This document shows, piece by piece, positions 1 through 8,382 of a stretch of 33,561 nt of DNA. The DNA comes from an uncultured Clostridia bacterium (GTDB taxonomy: Bacteria > Bacillota > Clostridia > TANB77 > CAG-508), in assembly GCA_944388895.1 (NCBI GenBank), contig CALXKR010000003.1, forward strand, positions 1 through 33,561. The letters run 5' to 3'. Position 1 is the first letter of the stretch, and each line of letters starts with the position of its first letter. The notes beneath the pieces were generated by a model. That model had not been told where the DNA came from and made no database searches. It saw only the letters and a program-made list of their open reading frames with translations. The position numbers and the translations under genes are program-made.

Positions 1-15
1 CTTTCTTTTTTAGTA

Positions 16-44
16 TTTATACCATACCACTATTTTTTTATCAA
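16..44 (-). promoter_or_regulatory. Promoter reading off the left edge
   Basis: On the minus strand, TTGATA and TATAAA are separated by 17 bases. A purine-rich AGAAAG, possibly the start of a ribosome binding site, lies at the window edge. It probably drives the gene after ytfJ, which is outside the window. Confidence 0.5.
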
Positions 45-72
45 GGATTTTATTAAAAATTTTGCAGTTATA

Positions 73-621
73 TTACATATCTGTTTCGTCATATTCTATG
101 TCATAATTGTTATTCTTTTTTACCTCTGTGGTAGTTCCACTTGGAGTTGTTGTTATTTTTACCTCACTATTTCCACCATTTTTCATTGCTTCTTTTTGCA
201 ATTTATTTAATTTTATTTCATTCATTGTTTTTCCTAGCATTTCACTTAATTTGTCTGCTAAATCCGGAACTAAGTCTAATAATTTATCAATAGATGATGA
301 ATGTTCAACTGGCAATAGTTTTACTCCATTAGCTTGTACAACAATAAATGCTATAGGTGATATACTTACTCCAGCTCCTGATCCACCTCCAAATGGTAAT
401 CTTTCTTTTGGTTCAGTTAACTCTTTTTTTGAATTATCAAAAGTTTTTCCTTTAAATTCACTTCCTCCTGCTGCAAAACCAAAATTTACTTTGGAAATTG
501 GAATTATTACAACGTTATTTGATGTTTGTATAGCATCTCCTACAATGGTATTAACATCAACCATTTCTTTTATACTGTTCATGGCAGTATTCATTAAACC
601 TTCAATTGGATATTCACTCAT
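73..621 (-). CDS. ytfJ: GerW/YtfJ family sporulation protein
   Basis: A 182-aa protein of the YtfJ (GerW) family. Members are made during sporulation in Bacillus and Clostridia and have been linked to spore germination; the molecular activity is unknown. The typical core is visible: an N-terminal helix, then a segment with VVIIPISKVNFGFAAGGSEF (about 37-56), a glycine-rich PFGGGSGAGVSISP (about 76-89) and an AFIVV/GVKLLPV segment. The charged, low-complexity C-terminus after about residue 140 is probably disordered. The gene overlaps the end of ytfI by 8 bases, which suggests translational coupling. A GGAGG lies 12 bases before the ATG. The ytfI-ytfJ order matches other Firmicutes, so the assignment is firm. 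Confidence 0.93.
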   Translation of the reverse strand: MSEYPIEGLMNTAMNSIKEMVDVNTIVGDAIQTSNNVVIIPISKVNFGFAAGGSEFKGKTFDNSKKELTEPKERLPFGGGSGAGVSISPIAFIVVQANGVKLLPVEHSSSIDKLLDLVPDLADKLSEMLGKTMNEIKLNKLQKEAMKNGGNSEVKITTTPSGTTTEVKKNNNYDIEYDETDM

Positions 622-1252
622 TTTTAACTATTTCCTCCTTTTTACATATTACTTTTATAATATGTACTATTTTACTTGTTATTATGCAACCAAATTGTAA
701 ATAAAATACATTTTTATCCAAATAAATTGGAGTTATTTTATAGTTGTAATCTTGTAAATTATTTGTGTCAGCTATATATGGAAGAAAAATTGATATTGCA
801 ATATTTAAAGTAGAAGTTGTAAGTGCTGTAAATGCTGCATCATCTGTTCCTAATTCAACATCTAAATTTGTTTTTTGTAATACTATAGTTGGAAGTAATT
901 TCTTTGTAATTTTTTTTGCTTTCTTCTTTTCTTTTTCAATATCTTTATTTTTTATAATATCTTTTTGATATTGATTTAATAAAATACTTTTTATTTTTTG
1001 TTCATCAAGTTTTAATATATTAATAGGTATTTTGTAAAAAATATTTATTCTTAATTTTGCATTTATTTTAATATAGTTAAAAAGTTCTAACTTTTTTTCA
1101 TCTTCTTTTTCTTTGATAAGTATTTTTAATATTTCAAATAGTTTATTTATATCACTAATAACAATATTATCTAATATTATTGAAATACTTGAAAATAGCA
1201 ATGTAATTATAATTAGAAAAATAAATCCAATTAAATACAAAAAAACTATCAC
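614..1252 (-). CDS. ytfI: DUF2953 (YtfI-like) membrane protein
   Basis: A DUF2953 family protein of about 212 aa, usually found just before ytfJ. An N-terminal hydrophobic segment (about residues 2-25) is followed by a lysine-rich linker and the diagnostic C-terminal part with VELGTDDAAFTALTTS and the following YKITPIYLDKNVFYLQFGC. I chose the GTG at 1250-1252 because a strong AAAGGAGG lies 8 bases upstream; an in-frame ATG at 1285 has no good site and would place the ribosome binding site inside the gene. The stop overlaps the ytfJ start. The function is unknown; co-occurrence with ytfJ suggests a sporulation role. Confidence 0.8.
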   Translation of the reverse strand: MIVFLYLIGFIFLIIITLLFSSISIILDNIVISDINKLFEILKILIKEKEDEKKLELFNYIKINAKLRINIFYKIPINILKLDEQKIKSILLNQYQKDIIKNKDIEKEKKKAKKITKKLLPTIVLQKTNLDVELGTDDAAFTALTTSTLNIAISIFLPYIADTNNLQDYNYKITPIYLDKNVFYLQFGCIITSKIVHIIKVICKKEEIVKNE

Positions 1253-1292
1253 AAATTTTTCCTCCTTTTGTAATAGTTTTTCCATTTTTTTA

Positions 1293-2057
1293 CTATTTAT
1301 GCTTATTTTTAATTTTTTTATTGACCTTTATTTCGCCAAATAATTCTTCTTGCTCAGTTTCTACCTTACTTCTTCTAGACATTTCTAATAGTCCTGAAAA
1401 AGCTGTTACTACTTCTTGTGGTTTACAGTTATTTAATGAATATAGCTTATTAAATACAAAGTGTTTATTTCTAATTAGTTCTCTAAACATATTTTTTACT
1501 GACTCGCCTACACTATAATTTTCAGTAATTGCTATTTTTTCAATATTTTTTGCATTTTTGTTTAGTTTATTTGTATTTTTGTTTAAGATATTTTTATATG
1601 TGTTTGAAATATCTTGAAGAGTATATTTTATATCTACATCTGTTCTTTTTGGAACTTCTATATTTTCTGGAAGTTTAAAAACACGCTTATTATTTAATGA
1701 GTACATTTCTCTAAATTTATTTGATATTTCTTTATATTGTTTGTATTCTATGATTCTTTGAATTAGTTCTTCTTCAGAAAGCATCTCTTCTTCTACTTCT
1801 TGTCTTGGAAGTAATTTTTTAGATTTTATATATAATAAGTTTGATGCCATAATTAGAAATTCACTTGTAACTTCTAAATTCATTTCTTCCATAGTATTAA
1901 TATAGTCTATATATTGGTCTGTAATATCATTTAAGCTAATATCATATATATCCATTTTATTTGAATCTATTAAATGACACAATAAATCAAGTGGACCTTC
2001 AAAGTTTTCTGTTTTTATTTTATATTTATTAATTTCTAGTGTAAATACATTCTGCAT
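1293..2057 (-). CDS. scpA: Segregation and condensation protein A
   Basis: ScpA, the kleisin subunit that bridges SMC heads in the SMC-ScpAB condensin. The N-terminal signature FEGPLDLLCHLI (about 19-30) is followed by a helical SMC-binding domain, an acidic and lysine-rich middle, and a C-terminal winged-helix segment (VVTAFSGLLEMSRRSKV at about 217-233). Its 254 aa match the family. It starts one base after the recX stop, with GAGG nine bases upstream inside recX, so the two are probably co-transcribed. scpB, the usual next gene, is absent: ytfI follows directly. Confidence 0.95.
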   Translation of the reverse strand: MQNVFTLEINKYKIKTENFEGPLDLLCHLIDSNKMDIYDISLNDITDQYIDYINTMEEMNLEVTSEFLIMASNLLYIKSKKLLPRQEVEEEMLSEEELIQRIIEYKQYKEISNKFREMYSLNNKRVFKLPENIEVPKRTDVDIKYTLQDISNTYKNILNKNTNKLNKNAKNIEKIAITENYSVGESVKNMFRELIRNKHFVFNKLYSLNNCKPQEVVTAFSGLLEMSRRSKVETEQEELFGEIKVNKKIKNKHK

Positions 2058-2058
2058 T

Positions 2059-2493
2059 TTATATTGCCTCTTTTATACTTTCTTCTTTATATCCTTTTTT
2101 CATTAAATAATTTTTTAAATCTTGTTTTTCTAAGCTAGATTTTTTCACTGCTATTTTTTTAGCTGAAGTTATTTCATATTCTAATAAGTTATCATAGTTT
2201 TCTAAAAAGTAGTCTTCTATGAGATTGGATTTAATTCCCTTAGATAATAATTTATATTTTATTTCTTTCATAGACATATTATTAAGTGCCATAAATTCAT
2301 TTATGGCCCTTATAATATAATTTGTATCATCTATATAACCAATTTGTTTTAATTCTTCTATGACGTCTTCTAGTAAGTTATTTTGATATATTCTTGAAAA
2401 TTTATTTCGTATTTCATACTCGGTTCGTTTTTTATAACATATATATTTTAATACTTTTGTTTTAGCTTCGTCAAATTCTTCAATAGAGTACAT
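2059..2493 (-). CDS. recX: RecX family regulatory protein
   Basis: RecX modulates RecA filament activity. The 144 aa are all-helical, with the family's three-helix tandem repeats: ALKYICYKKRTEYEIRNK-like at about 15-30, GYIDDTNYIIRAINEF at about 52-67, and a C-terminal MKKGYKEESIKEAI. It is short compared with the roughly 200-260 aa of Bacillus RecX, but bacterial RecX length varies widely. It lies 31 bases after recA in the same direction, the classic recA-recX arrangement, with AAAAGG seven bases before the ATG. Confidence 0.87.
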   Translation of the reverse strand: MYSIEEFDEAKTKVLKYICYKKRTEYEIRNKFSRIYQNNLLEDVIEELKQIGYIDDTNYIIRAINEFMALNNMSMKEIKYKLLSKGIKSNLIEDYFLENYDNLLEYEITSAKKIAVKKSSLEKQDLKNYLMKKGYKEESIKEAI

Positions 2494-2524
2494 AATTTTT
2501 CCTTTTCATTTAATTTATATAAAA

Positions 2525-3604
2525 TTAATCTTCATCATCAAAATCTTCTGGTTCTGTGTCTTGTTCTTCGTCTACTATTTCCTCGCCTAAACTTTGTTCA
2601 AAAGCTTGATTAAAGTTATTTCTAATTTTTTCTTCTACTTCTTTCATTATTTCAGGATTATCTTCTAAGAATTTTTTAGCATTTTCTCTACCTTGTCCAA
2701 TTCTATTACCATTGTATCCAAACCAAGAACCACTTTTATCTATAAGACCTAAGTTTATACCTAAATCTAATATGTTTCCAGATTTTGAAATTCCTTTTCC
2801 ATATACGATGTCAAATTCCGCTTCTCTAAAAGGTGGAGCAACTTTGTTTTTAACTAATTTTACTCTTACTCTATTACCTACAACATCTCCATCTTGTTTA
2901 ATATTTTCTATTTTTCTAATATCCATTCTTACAGAAGCATAGAATTTAAGAGCTCTTCCTCCTGGTGTTGTTTCTGGATTTCCAAACATTATTCCAACTT
3001 TTTCTCTTAATTGGTTTATAAATACAATAACACTATTAGATTTATTTATAACACCTGCTAATTTTCTTAATGCTTGTGACATAAGTCTTGCTTGTAAACC
3101 AACATGAGCGTCTCCCATATCTCCATCTATTTCTGCCTTTGGTACTAAAGCTGCAACTGAGTCAACTACAATTATATCTATTGCACCACTTCTTACTAAA
3201 GCTTCTGCTATTTCTAGTGCTTGTTCACCTGTGTCTGGTTGAGAAACTATTAAATTATCTATATCAACACCTAAATGTTTAGCATAAACTGGATCTAAAG
3301 CATGTTCTGCGTCTATAAAAGCTGCTTCTCCTCCTTGTTTTTGAGCTTCTGCTATCATATGAAGTGCTAATGTTGTTTTTCCAGATGATTCTGGTCCATA
3401 AACTTCTATAATTCTACCCTTAGGTATACCACCAATTCCTAAAGCTATATCTAAACTAAGTGCTCCAGTTGGAATTGCCTCAACATTCATTGCTTTAAAT
3501 TCACCTAGTTTCATTACTGAACCTTTTCCAAATTGTTTTTCTATTTGTCCTAATGCTGCTTCTAATGCTTTTTGTCTTTCTAAATTTGCTTTTTCTGCGC
3601 TCAT
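2525..3604 (-). CDS. recA: Recombinase RecA
   Basis: RecA, the strand-exchange ATPase of homologous recombination and co-protease for LexA cleavage. The full family length is present (359 aa). The Walker A motif GPESSGKT lies at 70-77, followed by a Walker B region ([17 protein letters not shown]), loop L1 ([18 protein letters not shown]) and loop L2 with the [19 protein letters not shown] signature. The C-terminus has the usual acidic tail. A strong promoter (3644-3671) and two LexA-box-like sequences lie upstream. AGGAGG is well placed before the ATG. recX follows. Confidence 0.99.
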   Translation of the reverse strand: MSAEKANLERQKALEAALGQIEKQFGKGSVMKLGEFKAMNVEAIPTGALSLDIALGIGGIPKGRIIEVYGPESSGKTTLALHMIAEAQKQGGEAAFIDAEHALDPVYAKHLGVDIDNLIVSQPDTGEQALEIAEALVRSGAIDIIVVDSVAALVPKAEIDGDMGDAHVGLQARLMSQALRKLAGVINKSNSVIVFINQLREKVGIMFGNPETTPGGRALKFYASVRMDIRKIENIKQDGDVVGNRVRVKLVKNKVAPPFREAEFDIVYGKGISKSGNILDLGINLGLIDKSGSWFGYNGNRIGQGRENAKKFLEDNPEIMKEVEEKIRNNFNQAFEQSLGEEIVDEEQDTEPEDFDDED

Positions 3605-3620
3605 AATCTTCCTCCTAAAT

Positions 3621-3632
3621 AAACATTTGTTT
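3621..3632. promoter_or_regulatory. Candidate LexA (SOS) box, proximal
   Basis: AAACATTTGTTT has the symmetric arms AAAC-N4-GTTT and sits between the recA -10 and the ribosome binding site. It resembles the Firmicutes SOS box (GAAC-N4-GTTC) but has A/T at both ends, so affinity is uncertain. The position fits repression of recA. Confidence 0.5.
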
Positions 3633-3643
3633 GTACGACATTT

Positions 3644-3671
3644 ATTATATACTAAAAATTTTATTTGTCAA
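3644..3671 (-). promoter_or_regulatory. recA promoter
   Basis: TTGACA and TATAAT on the minus strand are 16 bases apart, 40 bases upstream of the recA ATG. Both hexamers match the housekeeping sigma consensus perfectly. Confidence 0.85.
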
Positions 3672-3680
3672 TACTTTTTA

Positions 3681-3694
3681 CGAACATTTTTTCG
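3681..3694. promoter_or_regulatory. Candidate LexA (SOS) box, distal
   Basis: CGAACATTTTTTCG lies about ten bases upstream of the recA -35. The left arm CGAAC matches the Firmicutes SOS box; the right arm lacks one G (TTTC instead of GTTC). It may be a weak second operator. Confidence 0.4.
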
Positions 3695-3730
3695 CTTTTT
3701 TATTTTTCTTTTTATTTATTCTTAATAATG

Positions 3731-5296
3731 TTATTCTTGTCTGAACCATTCATTAAAATTATAATACAAATTATAACTGTTAGGTGTAAAAGTCCCACCA
3801 ACATTTTCATTAAGTAATAGTGTGTTTTTATTTCTGTATAATCCTATATATGGTACATCTTCATTAACAATTTTTTGAATTTCTGTATAGTTTTCTAGTG
3901 AAGATAATTTTGATTTCAAATCACTATTATTGTAATTTGCTATATTTCCATCTCCATAGAAATATGATAAATCTGGATTTACTGAATTAGTAACTCCTGT
4001 TAATATCATTTGATAATTTTTATTGTTTAAATATTCATAGTATTTTTCATTACTAACTTCTACAATATTAACTGTTATACCTATTTGTGCTAATTGCCTT
4101 TTAATTTCATTTGCTACATTTATTCTGTCTTGATTATCTTTACATACTACTAAAGATAATGTAAGTCTTCTTACATATCCATCAATACTTTTTTGCCATT
4201 TATCATTTTTATATATCCAACCAGCTTGCTCTAAAGTGCTTTTAGCTTTATCTTGATTATAGCTGATTTCCCCTTCTGCTGAATATAAATAACTTCCATA
4301 GTCTAAAGGAGAATTAGATACATAGCAATTGTTAGAAAATACATTAGAAACTAATATATTTTTATCTATTGCATAATTTATTGCTTGTCTAACTGCTTTA
4401 TCATTAAGAATTATATCATCACAATTAAAACTTATAAAGTCATAATTTCTTCCATCGTATTCTTTTTTGTTATATCCCATATTTCCTACATATTCTGAGT
4501 AATTAGTACTTGAAGTATTTACTATATCTATATTGCCTAATTTAAAACTGTTGTAAATTTCTCCCATTGTTCCAAATTGCTTAATAGTTATAGATTGAGC
4601 TTTTGGAGTTTTTTCTTTTATATGTCTCCATTTATCATTTCTAGTAAGCAAAATTGTACTGCTATCTATGCTTGCAATTTTGTACATACCTGTTCCTATT
4701 GGAATTTTATTTGTTGCAACAAAGTCTTCATTTAAGTAATACATACTTGGTAAAATTGGAAAAGTTAAATTATATTCAAAAAATGGTACTGGTTTTGTTA
4801 AATTTATAATAACAGTTTCCGTATCTGGAGTTTCTACACTTTGAATATCTTTTACATTTGCTGAATAAACAGTGTTTCTTTCTTTTAACCTATCTATTGT
4901 AAAAGCTACATCTTTTGCAATTAAACTACTACCATCTTGCCATTTTATAGATGTATCAATTTTTATTTCATATCTAGTATCATTTGTTTTTGTACAAGAT
5001 TTAGCTAGGCACATTTCAAGTTTATAATCTGATGTAATTGTAATAAGAGGCTCAAAAATTAATTTATCAATATTTATAATCTCTTTATTATTAGTAAGTA
5101 AAGGATTCATCGTATCATAATTACAAATTCCCATTGTAAGTTTGTCTAATATTTGAACTTCTCCTACCTGAGACTGTTTATCAGTTTCTTGTTGCTCAGT
5201 TTTTTGTTTTTGGTTATACAGTATATATGCAGCTCCTATTATTAAAATAATTATAAATATAATAAAAATATATTTAAATACATTGTTATTTTTCAT
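3731..5296 (-). CDS. Peptide/nickel-type ABC transporter binding protein (SBP_bac_5)
   Basis: A 521-aa extracellular solute-binding protein of the family that delivers oligopeptides (or nickel) to ABC importers. Family features are the KLTMGICNYDTMNPLL start of the mature part, the SIKWQDGSSLIAKDVAFTID segment, DKAVRQAINYAIDK (about 300) and a DPDLSYF-like region near the C-terminus. The N-terminus is a hydrophobic helix (about 8-27) with no cysteine in a lipobox, so the protein is probably anchored by an uncleaved helix rather than a lipid. No permease or ATPase genes are adjacent, so it is an orphan whose transporter partner and ligand cannot be deduced here. Confidence 0.87.
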   Translation of the reverse strand: MKNNNVFKYIFIIFIIILIIGAAYILYNQKQKTEQQETDKQSQVGEVQILDKLTMGICNYDTMNPLLTNNKEIINIDKLIFEPLITITSDYKLEMCLAKSCTKTNDTRYEIKIDTSIKWQDGSSLIAKDVAFTIDRLKERNTVYSANVKDIQSVETPDTETVIINLTKPVPFFEYNLTFPILPSMYYLNEDFVATNKIPIGTGMYKIASIDSSTILLTRNDKWRHIKEKTPKAQSITIKQFGTMGEIYNSFKLGNIDIVNTSSTNYSEYVGNMGYNKKEYDGRNYDFISFNCDDIILNDKAVRQAINYAIDKNILVSNVFSNNCYVSNSPLDYGSYLYSAEGEISYNQDKAKSTLEQAGWIYKNDKWQKSIDGYVRRLTLSLVVCKDNQDRINVANEIKRQLAQIGITVNIVEVSNEKYYEYLNNKNYQMILTGVTNSVNPDLSYFYGDGNIANYNNSDLKSKLSSLENYTEIQKIVNEDVPYIGLYRNKNTLLLNENVGGTFTPNSYNLYYNFNEWFRQE

Positions 5297-5358
5297 AATT
5301 TGCTCCCTACCTTGCCTACATATAATATATTAAAAATTTATTTTTTTCAATACTTTAT

Positions 5359-5393
5359 AAAAAAATAGGCATGTAAATTTTATTACACATGCC
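5359..5393 (-). terminator. spoVS terminator
   Basis: On the minus strand, GGCATGT and ACATGCC form a 7-bp stem followed by TATTTTTTT, just past the spoVS stop. Confidence 0.8.
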
Positions 5394-5408
5394 CCCATAT
5401 TTTATATA

Positions 5409-5669
5409 TTATCTTGACTCTACAATAAGCCTTATTCCTGTTCTATCTTCACCTTCAACCTCAACTTCTGCAAAGGCTGGTATACAAATTAAATCTACTC
5501 CTGTTGGCGCAACAAAACCTCTTGCTATTGCCACTGCCTTTACTGCTTGATTTAGCGCTCCTGCTCCAATTGCTTGCATTTCTGCCTTTCTTGTTTCTTT
5601 TACCATTCCAGCGATTGCTCCTGCTACTGAATTTGGATTTGATTTTGATGAAATTTTTAAGACTTCCAT
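5409..5669 (-). CDS. spoVS: Stage V sporulation protein S
   Basis: SpoVS is an 86-aa Alba-fold protein, very conserved in spore formers and needed for spore coat and cortex steps in Bacillus. The whole protein matches the family: MEVLKISSKSNPNSVAGAIA at the start, then an ALNQAVKAVAIARGF helix and the FAEVEVEGEDRTGIRLIVES end. A GGGAGG lies seven bases upstream of the ATG, and the gene has its own promoter and terminator, so it is monocistronic. A second open frame overlapping it (to 5778) is a shadow. Confidence 0.97.
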   Translation of the reverse strand: MEVLKISSKSNPNSVAGAIAGMVKETRKAEMQAIGAGALNQAVKAVAIARGFVAPTGVDLICIPAFAEVEVEGEDRTGIRLIVESR

Positions 5670-5712
5670 TTTTTCCTCCCTTAATTTTTATTTGTTTGTA
5701 ATTACGAATATA

Positions 5713-5741
5713 TTTATATACCATTTTTTGGTAGTTGTCTA
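5713..5741 (-). promoter_or_regulatory. spoVS promoter
   Basis: TAGACA and TATAAA on the minus strand are 17 bases apart, about 45 bases upstream of the spoVS ATG. A SigH-type promoter, expected from Bacillus spoVS, is not obvious. Confidence 0.5.
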
Positions 5742-5801
5742 GTATTTTTTTCAAAATTAAGGAAGTTTTCATCGACATTTTTTTACATATTTTGTCAGTT
5801 T

Positions 5802-6566
5802 TTATATATTTATTCTATATATTTCCTTTGTTCGACAATTATTGACATCTATATCAAATATTATTCCATTTAATATACTATTTCCTTCTGCTAATTTATA
5901 TTTTTCTGGAAGAGAAGTTATAAATCTTTTTAATGAAGCTTTTATATCCATACCTATAACAGATTTTTCAGGTCCTGTCATTCCTATATCAGTAATATAC
6001 CCTGTTCCATTTTCTAATATTTTTTCATCTGCTGTTTGTACATGTGTATGTGTTCCAAACATAGCAGAAATTCTTCCATCTACATAATATCCCATTGCAA
6101 TTTTTTCTGCAGTAGCTTCTGCATGAAAGTCTAATATTTTTATATCAGCTTCTATGTTTTTTAATAAGTTATCTATGCAAGTAAATGGATTGTCAGATAG
6201 TACTCCCATATCAGTTCTTCCTATTAAATTTATTACAGCAACTTTAATACCATTTTTTTCTATAACAGTATAGCCTTTTCCTGGAACTCCTTTTGAATAA
6301 TTTGCAGGTCTAATTATTTTAGGATTGTCAATAAAAGTAAATATATCTTTCTTACCCCATGTATGATTTCCCATAGTAATAACATCTATGTTTAACTTGT
6401 TTAATTCATTAAAGTTTTTTGTTGTCATTCCCATTCCACTGGCTACGTTTTCACCATTTACAATTGTAAAATCTATATTCTCTGCTTCTTGCAAATTTTG
6501 TAAATTCTTTTTTAATTTTTCTAGTCCACTTTCTCCAACTAGGTCTCCTATTGCCAAAATTTTCAA
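5802..6566 (-). CDS. ymdB: TIGR00282 metallophosphoesterase (YmdB)
   Basis: YmdB is a di-metal phosphodiesterase; the Bacillus enzyme hydrolyses 2',3'-cyclic nucleotides and affects biofilm and motility gene expression. About 254 aa. Metal-binding motifs run along the sequence: ILAIGDLVGESG at the N-terminus, NGENVASGMG (about 38-47), MGNHTWGKKD (about 66-75), the DFHAEATAEK segment and FGTHTHVQTADEKIL. I chose the TTG at 6564-6566, eight bases after GGAGG, which gives the usual MKILAIGD start; the upstream ATG at 6581 would put the ribosome binding site inside the gene. It follows rny, as in Bacillus. Confidence 0.94.
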   Translation of the reverse strand: MKILAIGDLVGESGLEKLKKNLQNLQEAENIDFTIVNGENVASGMGMTTKNFNELNKLNIDVITMGNHTWGKKDIFTFIDNPKIIRPANYSKGVPGKGYTVIEKNGIKVAVINLIGRTDMGVLSDNPFTCIDNLLKNIEADIKILDFHAEATAEKIAMGYYVDGRISAMFGTHTHVQTADEKILENGTGYITDIGMTGPEKSVIGMDIKASLKRFITSLPEKYKLAEGNSILNGIIFDIDVNNCRTKEIYRINI

Positions 6567-6663
6567 AACAATTACCTCCATAGTTTTTGTATTATTTTAT
6601 CACGTAATTATATTTCGCACAATACTTAGATTGTTATTTTTTTGAAAAAGGAACGTCCCTCAT

Positions 6664-6694
6664 CAAAAAAAGCGCTCCATTGGAACGCTTTTTG
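6664..6694 (-). terminator. rny terminator
   Basis: A hairpin with a 10-bp stem (one G-U) on the minus strand ends in seven T. It lies directly after the rny stop and separates rny from ymdB. Confidence 0.8.
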
Positions 6695-6698
6695 ATAA

Positions 6699-8240
6699 TT
6701 ATTTTGCATAGTCAATTACTCTTTTTTCTCTAATCATGTTGATTTTAATTTGTCCTGGATAATCCATTTCATTTTCAACTTTTTCTGCTATATTTCTAGC
6801 CATTATTGTCATTTCATCATCTGATATTTTTTCAGGTTTTACAATAATTCTTATTTCACGACCAGCTTGTATAGCATAAGATTTTTCTACTCCTTCAAAA
6901 GAATCTGCAATAGATTCTAGTTGTTCTAGTCTCTTGATATAAGCATCTAATGTTTCTCTTCTTGCTCCTGGTCTTGAAGCTGAAATTGCATCTGCTGCTT
7001 GTACCAAATATGCTTCTGGAGTTTGAGGTTCTACATCTCCATGATGAGCTTCTACTGCATTTATAATTCTAGCATCTTCTTTGTATTTCTTTAATATTTC
7101 TACTCCTATTTCTACATGAGTTCCTTCCATGTCATGGTCTAAAGCTTTTCCTATATCATGTAGTAATCCTGCTCTTCTTGCAAGTTTAGTATCTAGTCCT
7201 AATTCGTCTGCCATAATTCTTGCTAAATTAGAAACTTCAATTGAATGATTTAATACATTTTGACCATAGCTTGTTCTGTATTTTAATTTTCCTAATAGTT
7301 TTACAATATCTGGATGAAGGTTAAGCACTCCTGTTTCCATAACTGCTCTTTCCCCTTCTTCTTTGATAGTTTTAGCAACTTCTTCTTTTGCCTTTTCTAC
7401 CATTTCTTCGATTTTAGCTGGATGAATTCTTCCGTCATCTATAAGCTTTTGTAAAGCTATTCTTGCAACTTCTCTTCTTAAAGGATCAAAACCAGAAATA
7501 ACAACTGCTTCTGGAGTATCATCTATTATAAAATCTACACCTGTTAAAGTTTCTAAAGCTTTAATATTTCTACCTTCTCTACCAATAATTCTTCCTTTCA
7601 TATCATCGCTAGGAAGTGCAACTATTGATACAGTTGATTCAGAAGTGTGATCTGCTGCACATTTTTGAATTGCATAAGTAATAACGTTTCTTGCTGTTTC
7701 TTCTGACTTTTCCTTTATTTGGTCTTCCATAGCTTTAATACGTTCAACTTTTTCAGTTGTAAGCTTTTCATCAACCTTTGCCAATAATTGATTTTTGGCT
7801 TCATCAATTGATAGTCTTGCAATTCTTTCTAGTTCATCTAATTGTGAGTCTTTTAACTTTTGAACCTCCATCTTTTCATTTTCGATTTCATCTTCTCTTT
7901 TGTCTAATTGCTTTTCTTTTTGTTCTGCAGAGTAGATTTTCTTTTCTAGATTTTCCTCTTTTTGTAATAATCTTTTTTCTTGTAATTGAATATCACTTCT
8001 TCTTTCTCTAATCTCTTCCTCTAGTTCGTTTCTACTATTAATAATTTGCTCTTTTGCCTTAACTATTTCCTCTTTTCTTGTATTTTCTGCTTCTTTTTTA
8101 GCATTTTCTAATATTCTTTGTGCTTCTCTTTCTGCACTTTGAATTTTTGCTTCAGCAGATTTTTTTCTAACCATGTATCCTATAACTGAAAATATTATTG
8201 CTGAGACTAGAAAAATAGTGATATAAATTGCTAATTGCAT
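6699..8240 (-). CDS. rny: Ribonuclease Y
   Basis: RNase Y is the membrane-bound endoribonuclease that starts mRNA decay in Firmicutes. The 513 aa begin with one membrane helix (about 1-20), then a long coiled coil rich in E, K and Q (about 25-190), a KH RNA-binding domain with [15 protein letters not shown], and an HD domain with the catalytic [12 protein letters not shown] and the later [12 protein letters not shown] chose the ATG at 8238-8240, six bases after GAGGTG; a GTG at 8249 overlaps that site. It is followed by its own terminator and then ymdB, the same order as in Bacillus subtilis. Confidence 0.98.
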   Translation of the reverse strand: MQLAIYITIFLVSAIIFSVIGYMVRKKSAEAKIQSAEREAQRILENAKKEAENTRKEEIVKAKEQIINSRNELEEEIRERRSDIQLQEKRLLQKEENLEKKIYSAEQKEKQLDKREDEIENEKMEVQKLKDSQLDELERIARLSIDEAKNQLLAKVDEKLTTEKVERIKAMEDQIKEKSEETARNVITYAIQKCAADHTSESTVSIVALPSDDMKGRIIGREGRNIKALETLTGVDFIIDDTPEAVVISGFDPLRREVARIALQKLIDDGRIHPAKIEEMVEKAKEEVAKTIKEEGERAVMETGVLNLHPDIVKLLGKLKYRTSYGQNVLNHSIEVSNLARIMADELGLDTKLARRAGLLHDIGKALDHDMEGTHVEIGVEILKKYKEDARIINAVEAHHGDVEPQTPEAYLVQAADAISASRPGARRETLDAYIKRLEQLESIADSFEGVEKSYAIQAGREIRIIVKPEKISDDEMTIMARNIAEKVENEMDYPGQIKINMIREKRVIDYAK

Positions 8241-8353
8241 ATTATACACCTCTTTCTATTAAGTTTTCAATGTTCAAATATATATAAATTATAAATATAT
8301 TCTACCTATAATATTTTATTATTATTATTAAAATATGTCAAGGGGTAAAAAAT

Positions 8354-8381
8354 AAAAATAGGTAATAACTTACCTATTTTT
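8354..8381 (-). terminator. xerD terminator
   Basis: Perfect 12-bp arms (AAAAATAGGTAA and its complement) with a 4-base loop lie one base after the xerD stop, with a T-rich tail on the minus strand. Confidence 0.85.
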
Positions 8382-8382
8382 G

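Noticed and set aside
107-700. 197-codon plus-strand frame over ytfJ
   Set aside because: Mirror frame of a recognised gene; hydrophobic and Phe/Ser-rich, as expected from antisense of AT-rich DNA.
5461-5778. 105-codon frame overlapping spoVS
   Set aside because: Overlaps the highly conserved spoVS in another frame; low-complexity Ser/Arg/Lys composition.
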